NCBI GenBank assembly: GCA_034440635.1
Contig: JAOTON010001937.1
Location: 248,001-312,000 of the forward strand
Reading direction: 5' to 3'
DNA: 64,000 bases
From: Lepas anatifera
Taxonomy: Eukaryota; Arthropoda; Thecostraca; Lepadidae
Positions within the stretch are counted from its first letter, which is position 1, and the number at the start of each line of letters is the position of its first letter. Shown here piece by piece: positions 58,696 through 64,000 of this stretch. Under the pieces are notes generated by a model. The model was not told the DNA's origin. It did not search any database and saw only the letters and a list, made by a program, of their open reading frames with translations. The translations under genes were made by a program, and so were the position numbers.

Positions 58696-59701
58696 TGGTT
58701 TAACCAGTTTTTGGGGGTGCCTTTTCCCCCAGGCCGCCCTTAATCCTTTCAAACTTAAGGGGCCCTGAATTCCCTTGGATCCATCACTGCTGAGACAGCC
58801 CCAATGAAAGCTCAAGTTATTTTCCGCGCCTACTAAGAGTATCCTTCAAATTTTCCATTTCTCATTTCAGGGACTTCAAAATCGTTAAATAATAGGCCTA
58901 CTGGGTCACCAAATTATATATCCAGCTATACGGCAAGAACATGGTGATAGTTCCATAATAAGCACCCCAAAAATCGTCTAGGAAATCCACGCCCTTGGGA
59001 ATGTGTGACAATAGAACTGTTTACGATGACATTTTAGCGTGATTGTGACTGGAAAGATTTTAACCATGCACCACTGGTATTCAAGGTTATTTCCTACTGA
59101 GACTTTTCGCCGTACAGCAAAACCAGAAAAATTATTGCGCGTAGACTCTAAAACCCAAATAGACTGTACAGACCACGGTTCTTACAGACCGTCTATGATA
59201 AACGCACATCTTGATTTAGCCCCTTGGATTTAACAAATTCAACACCAGTCGTCAAAAACGGCGCCACGGATTACCATAACGGATGTGCCACTTCGCCGAA
59301 TTTCTATTGTTCAGCGCCACGGCGCTCCCGCACAGGGTAATTTAACTACTTTAACTTTAGCTCCCGCACGCCGGTTTTCTGGCGGCCATGTCCGCGTACG
59401 TAGCTAAGATGCCGCCGTTAGCACTGAACGCATGACTATTCACATCGTCATCGTTCCCGAAAAATAAATGCATGGGACCCCGGGTAAATCATGGGGACAC
59501 TTCGCCATCCAGGGGTGTTGCCAGAAAAGGGTAGATAAGTCATCAAACGACAACCAATGATGAACTTGTGATAATTTCTCCCAGCCATTTGGCCGATCGA
59601 TACAGGTCAACAACAGGCCCGCCAAGGCATGGGTGTGCCGCGGTGCATCTGTGGAGACGAGGGGGAGGGGGGAGCGTACCAAAACCAGACCTGGAAACCG
59701 A
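58696..59701. other. No gene recognised
   Basis: Mixed composition. No supported features. Confidence 0.35.
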
Positions 59702-60586
59702 TTAACACGCGCATTGACGGGGGGCGGGTACCCACCCACCCCCCGGTTTTTCGGAGATAGCAGTAAAACGGCGGCACGTAGCGCCGTCGTAGGTACTTGG
59801 CATACCTTTTCCCTCATCATTTTTACAACTTCTGTGAAAACTTTGAGGTTAGGTCATCTCAGGTCAGGTCACCAGTACAGGTCAAGTGACCTGACCTCAA
59901 AAAAAGTTTAAGATAGCATAAGTCAGAGCAGAGTGAACTTATCCGATTGAAACTATGTTCCAGTATTTTTTTATATCGATGACCTAAGGTCAGGTACGAG
60001 GCAAGACCTCTCCATTGGAATTACATGGGAAAATGGGTTTTACTGTATAACTCAGTAACGGATGGTAATGGAGCGTTTATTTTAGCTGCATTAGAATCGC
60101 CTTGGCTTTGCAGTTCTAATTATATGTATATTATATGATTTGACCCTGACCTGGGCGCGATATAGCCTAGACGCTGAAGGCGCCCTATAAACCCCAATAC
60201 ACACACACACACCCTGACCTGACCTCAAGTCAGGTCAAATCCTTGATTTGACCTAGCAAAGTCAAATCATATATCATTCGATTCGGTTTGCTGCGAGGAT
60301 TCATATAATTTAAGTCGTTTTGCTCTATCTTTACTTGTTCAGATGTAATGGCCGAAAAAGTTAATTTACATTTTATCCCTATTACGGCATATTTTGACCT
60401 CTCGTGACCTTAAATGTGACCTAATAAAAAATGATTCAAATAATTTCGATGGACAAGTGGATGGGCTACCAAACGCCGTTTACCGTTTTTCGCTACCTAC
60501 CGTGGTTCTCGAGATCTTAGGGGGCCGGATACCCGCCCCCTCGTCAAAGCGAAGGTGGCTTAGACCCCCGTCAATGCGCGTGTTAA
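59702..60586 (+). mobile_element. AGGTCA-rich TTAA element, family A, complete
   Basis: 885 bp with intact TTAA on both sides. Ends are TTAACACGCGCATTGACGGG and CCCCGTCAATGCGCGTGTTAA (inner TIR 17-19 bp, inverted). It matches 17077-17920 throughout. The differences include a stretch of about 65 bp at 60153-60215 (GGGCGCGATATAGCC to a CA run) inserted between two TGACCT motifs. Confidence 0.9.
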
Positions 60587-60594
60587 ATATAGGC

Positions 60595-60720
60595 GGCATA
60601 GGTGGATCCAGCGTTGCCGATCGGGGGAGACACCTTCCCAGGGGTGACACCTTTTACCAGCAAAAACTATCACGTGGGCCGGCCCATCGGGGACTGGTCA
60701 GGGGCCAGTCATCCCTGAGA
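60595..60720. mobile_element. Partial element with GGTGGATCCAGCGTTGCCGAT end
   Basis: Left terminus resembling that of 61054-61293 (GATCCAG-GTTGCCGATC-GGGG). The opposite end is not visible. Confidence 0.4.
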
Positions 60721-61053
60721 TCGTCCGGCCTTTGCCAGAGACCGTACCATGGAAGCAGACCAATGCTGACCGGAAGACAAAAAAAAAACTGAAATTCTTA
60801 CCGAAACACCCGAAAAAAAGCGCTGGAGCTGAAAAACGGGCGTACAAAAACAACACACACACACACATAGAGAAAAATATTCCGATAAGGCTGCACCTAC
60901 GCAAGGAAGAGGACGAAAAAGGCACAGAAAGCCAGAAAGAAAAAGGCTCAGAGAACACCCGGCAACAGAAGAACTATTGATGGGAAATAAGAGGATGTCT
61001 TCTGTATTGTATGCTTTAAGAACTTCCAAACCAGCAGGGCAAAGGAAATCATT

Positions 61054-61293
61054 GGCGGATCCAGGATTGCCGATCAGGGGGCACCTTTCCGGGGGGGCGC
61101 CATCCGGACCAGGGGGCGCCACTTATGACCGGCAAAACCTATCCGGTGGGCGCCAAATCCTGTCGGTGGGCGCCGACTTTCGTATCCTGGGGGAGGTGGG
61201 AAGCGACATTTCAGGGGGCGCCATCCACCTTTCAGGGGGCGCCGAGGGTCGATTGGGGGGCACGTGCCCACCCTTGCCCCCCCTGGATCCGCC
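61054..61293. mobile_element. MITE with GGCGGATCCAGG ends and GGGGGCGCC repeats
   Basis: 240 bp. The left end is GGCGGATCCAGGATTG; the right end is CCCCCCTGGATCCGCC. The interior repeats GGGGGCGCCA(T/C) about six times, a small version of the GGCGCC array at 43465. Confidence 0.75.
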
Positions 61294-61391
61294 TATGAAG
61301 GAAATATTGGTCCAGTTTCAGTTATATTCTTTGTGGGCCCACGAGACATGCATCGTGATCGGAAAGAACTAGACGCATGGCTTTAATTACA

Positions 61392-61625
61392 GTTTACCCC
61401 TGAACTGTTACAACTGACCCTTGATGAGGCCAAATGTAACATTTGAAGCAAGTTTTTCAAAGCCAAGTTTCGACCAATAAATGTTTTTATTTTGGTATAG
61501 TGCTACATCTGCCAGATGGCCAAAATGTCAGGGCTGCTGAAAATATGAAGAAAAGCTGTTTAGCACAAAGCATTGCCCTTCCTGACAAAAAAGTAAAAAT
61601 TGTTACAGTTGACCCCGGTCTTCCC
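61392..61625. mobile_element. Element with GTTACAACTGACCC / ACAGTTGACCCC ends
   Basis: Begins ACTGTTACAACTGACCCT and ends GTTACAGTTGACCCCGGTC. Shares motifs with 27410-27832. No coding seen. Confidence 0.45.
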
Positions 61626-61639
61626 TATCAACTTTACAG

Positions 61640-63150
61640 AAAAAGTGATGCAACGATCTCACTATAAATTTCATGTATGCTACCAACACATAATAAATAA
61701 ATGGGCTAAGCACTTCACACCTGCACACCGGCAACCAGTCCGACGCGCTTTGACTACACTGTGTCCCGCCTAATCCACGAACGAGCTCTAAGCGCTGACA
61801 ACCGACTACGTCAGCTGCTGAGAACTTCCAAGTGCTGAGCTGCTGAGAGCGCGAGTGCAGATCCAGCTGTGACGTCGAATGCTGCCGCCCGTATCTCCAT
61901 ATACAATTATACACAATCATTGATGAGGAAACCAGCAACGGAGAACCGGTCCGGGGAGGCGAAGCGATCGATGGAGGGGGATGACACGAGGAAGGCGACT
62001 ACGCCGACTCTGGAGAGAGGCCTTTCTAGGGATGGGGTGAAGTCATGATGCTCTTGCTAACCATTCGCCGATTTCTTCAGTTATGACTTTCCGGTACGCC
62101 GTCGTTCGGCAATGACTGCCCTACTGTCAGTATCAGGAAATCCCGACATCAAGTTGCCATATTGGACTGTCCTGATGGAGTAGACCTAACATGAGCATTG
62201 GTGGAGTACGATTAAGATATGAAATATGGAAATTAGTCTCGTATTAAAGTGCCGCGTATAGATTCATCTAACAGTGTTGCATAGAGCGCGGTGTGAAATT
62301 GCCGAAGAGCACTGGTATTTATTGCTGCATCCCACTGACTCTTCCTTCTAAAGCCACATCTGTGGATCCACACATCACAATTGTTTCTATCGTATGCATG
62401 CGATTATTTGAACACAGAGGTGAACTTATCACGATTTCGCATAAACTGCAGGGATTATCAAGTCCACAATTTCATTGTCGATTAATATTTTGAATCATGT
62501 AAAGTTGTCAGATGATAGCTCATTAGACCTTAAGGTGTCCTGATTTAGGGTAGCAGTATCGGGTGTGACTGGTGACTTAGCGATCGTGGTGTTCCATGCG
62601 TCGCGGCGGCGTGGTCCCCGCTGGCGGCGGGGGTCCGTGCGGGGACCCGCCAGCCGGGTGTGCGGCCCCCGTTGGCGGTGAGGGCGTTAACGGCTGGTAG
62701 GGACACCGCAGCTGGCGTGTTGTGGTTCTCCTGCTGGCCGGCCGGCCGCTTAGGGATGATTTACCGGGCCTGTGGTTTGCAATTGGAAGAGTGTGATATG
62801 GGTTGGGTGTGGGATGGAGATCCTGACGTGTTCTCGAGCTGATTCTCCTTGCCTGGTTCTATTATCGTCGCAGTGAGATGTTTCGACGCTCTGATCTCAC
62901 TTTTTTAGGGTACCGTTGACTCGTAGTGATTTCTTGATAGGAAGGGTGGGTGCAATTTATGGATCAGCAGCGGGAATGCCGATGGTTATCGATGTTATCC
63001 GTAAAATGACCCGTCGGCGATCGACGTCCTCGCCTGACCCTGGTGTTATGACGCCAAGCAGCGTTTTTTTTATAGGTTTTTGATGGAGGGCGGGAGTAGC
63101 TATTGGTGTACACAATATGAATATCACGTTTCTCGCGTTTTTAAAGGGTT
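61640..63150. other. No gene recognised; one GC-rich hairpin
   Basis: 62580-62860 is GC-rich. CTGGCGGCGGGGGTCC and GGGACCCGCCAG (62621-62653) can form a strong hairpin. No exon or RNA gene could be supported. Confidence 0.35.
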
Positions 63151-63155
63151 TTAAG

Positions 63156-63290
<135 letters not shown>

Positions 63291-63317
63291 AAATACACGT
63301 GTTTGATTGATAAACAC

Positions 63318-63497
63318 AAAAGCGACCTGACCTCAGGTCAGGTCAAGGTCACTCCAACCTAGCACAATCAATATGCTTACCAATTGACTTGCAATAGCGA
63401 TCGAAATGCAGTGGTATCAAAACATAAGCTGAATCATCATTTCCTGCAAATTTATTGACCTAAGTCTGAAAACTGCTTAAATAGCCCCGAGATGACC
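63318..63497 (-). mobile_element. AGGTCA-rich element fragment (family D, inverted)
   Basis: TGACCTCAGGTCAGGTCAAGG is followed by the reverse complement of 52865-53030 (ATTGACCTAAGTCTGAAAACTGC). No termini are present. Confidence 0.7.
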
Positions 63498-63787
63498 ACT
63501 AGGGTGTCCCAAAATACCATTTTTTCGTCTGTGCAAGCTTGCCGGTTGACACCGCATTCTCCTTTGAGTTAATAATGGGCATGAAAAATTTGGATTCGAT
63601 CCTTTGAGGTTTGGTCCCCCCCGCCCCCCAAAACGGGTAAAAATCGAAAATCGTTGAATTAGCTCGAAAATGGGTTCATTCGAAAGCTTATGACAGCAGA
63701 AAACATATTTCCCTCATACAATTTGATGTAAAACCACTTCTTCATCGTTTTAGAGAGCTAAGAAGTTCCGAATTATGGTATCACTGG

Positions 63788-63944
63788 CCAGAGGCGGATC
63801 TAATAAATTTTTTTGGGGGTAACATGAGCAAAATGGGAAAACAGTGTCTTTTTCAAGAGAATGGACCAAAATTGGCCAAAGCGAATAGAGTTTTATCACT
63901 TTTAAGGGGATGGCTGGATCGGTTTTCCTTGCATCCGCCACTGG
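63788..63944. mobile_element. 157-bp MITE with CCAGAGGCGGAT ends
   Basis: The left end is CCAGAGGCGGATCTAATAA; the right end is CTTGCATCCGCCACTGG. It is a short member of the CAGNGGCGGAT group. Confidence 0.7.
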
Positions 63945-64000
63945 TATGGACATGACAAATTATTAATTGTACTTCGCCTGATTTCGGGAAACAAAGCCAT

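Noticed and set aside
61603..61938. Minus-strand frame as the missing OXSM first exon
   Set aside because: It lacks an Arg-rich amphipathic presequence and a donor in the required phase 0; no support beyond position.

Overview
The window looks like non-coding, transposon-dominated DNA from an invertebrate nuclear genome. Indicators are spliced coding exons with GT-AG sites, introns of 4 kb and 16 kb, long TA and TG microsatellites, decayed Jockey-like and CR1-like LINE reverse transcriptases, a tRNA-derived SINE and many short inverted-terminal-repeat elements. The Jockey-like LINEs recall arthropods (crustacean or chelicerate), but I cannot fix the phylum from sequence alone.

Only one host gene is recognisable: a mitochondrial 3-oxoacyl-[acyl-carrier-protein] synthase (OXSM/KAS), minus strand, with three exons spread over more than 21 kb (53805-53873, 37420-37654, 32574-33536). 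The catalytic Cys-His-His triad is intact. The first visible exon carries a 1-nt frameshift. A 71-bp tandem duplication sits across the 3' splice site of the second. The exon with the start codon and mitochondrial targeting peptide was not found and may lie beyond 64000.

The rest is layered repeats. The most striking group is a set of roughly 0.75-1.2 kb elements with inverted termini, mostly bounded by TTAA and often beginning TTAACCC or TTAACAC. They are packed with AGGTCA/TGACCT hexamers, the core half-site of nuclear hormone receptors. Full or partial copies lie near 4.5-6.1, 10.7-14.2, 17.1-17.9, 21.4-22.4, 26.2-27.4, 29.3-30.4, 34.5-35.9, 38.2-39.1, 52.4-53.4, 55.4-56.3, 59.7-60.6 and 63.3 kb. 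A second TTAA family (about 450 bp, ends AGGGAAT) has three full copies and one fragment; one full copy splits a LINE precisely at TTAA.

Layout: 0-4 kb, minisatellite and a Jockey-like LINE; 4.5-9 kb, an AGGTCA element fragment and a 2.8-kb inverted repeat holding MITE and SINE copies; 10-14.8 kb, a 4.7-kb inverted repeat with nested elements and a decayed coding remnant; 15-18.2 kb, tandem arrays and an AGGTCA element; 19-30 kb, MITEs, a 2.1-kb element with GCTACCCTAGTA ends, more AGGTCA elements and a LINE ORF1 remnant; 30.4-32.2 kb, a CR1-like LINE; 32.6-37.7 kb, OXSM 3' exons; 38-41 kb, an AGGTCA element and a Jockey-like LINE; 43.4-47.2 kb, a large GGCGCC-rich degenerate array; 48-64 kb, mixed arrays, MITEs, AGGTCA elements and the upstream OXSM exon. 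No operons, CRISPR arrays, rRNA genes or intact transposase genes are visible.
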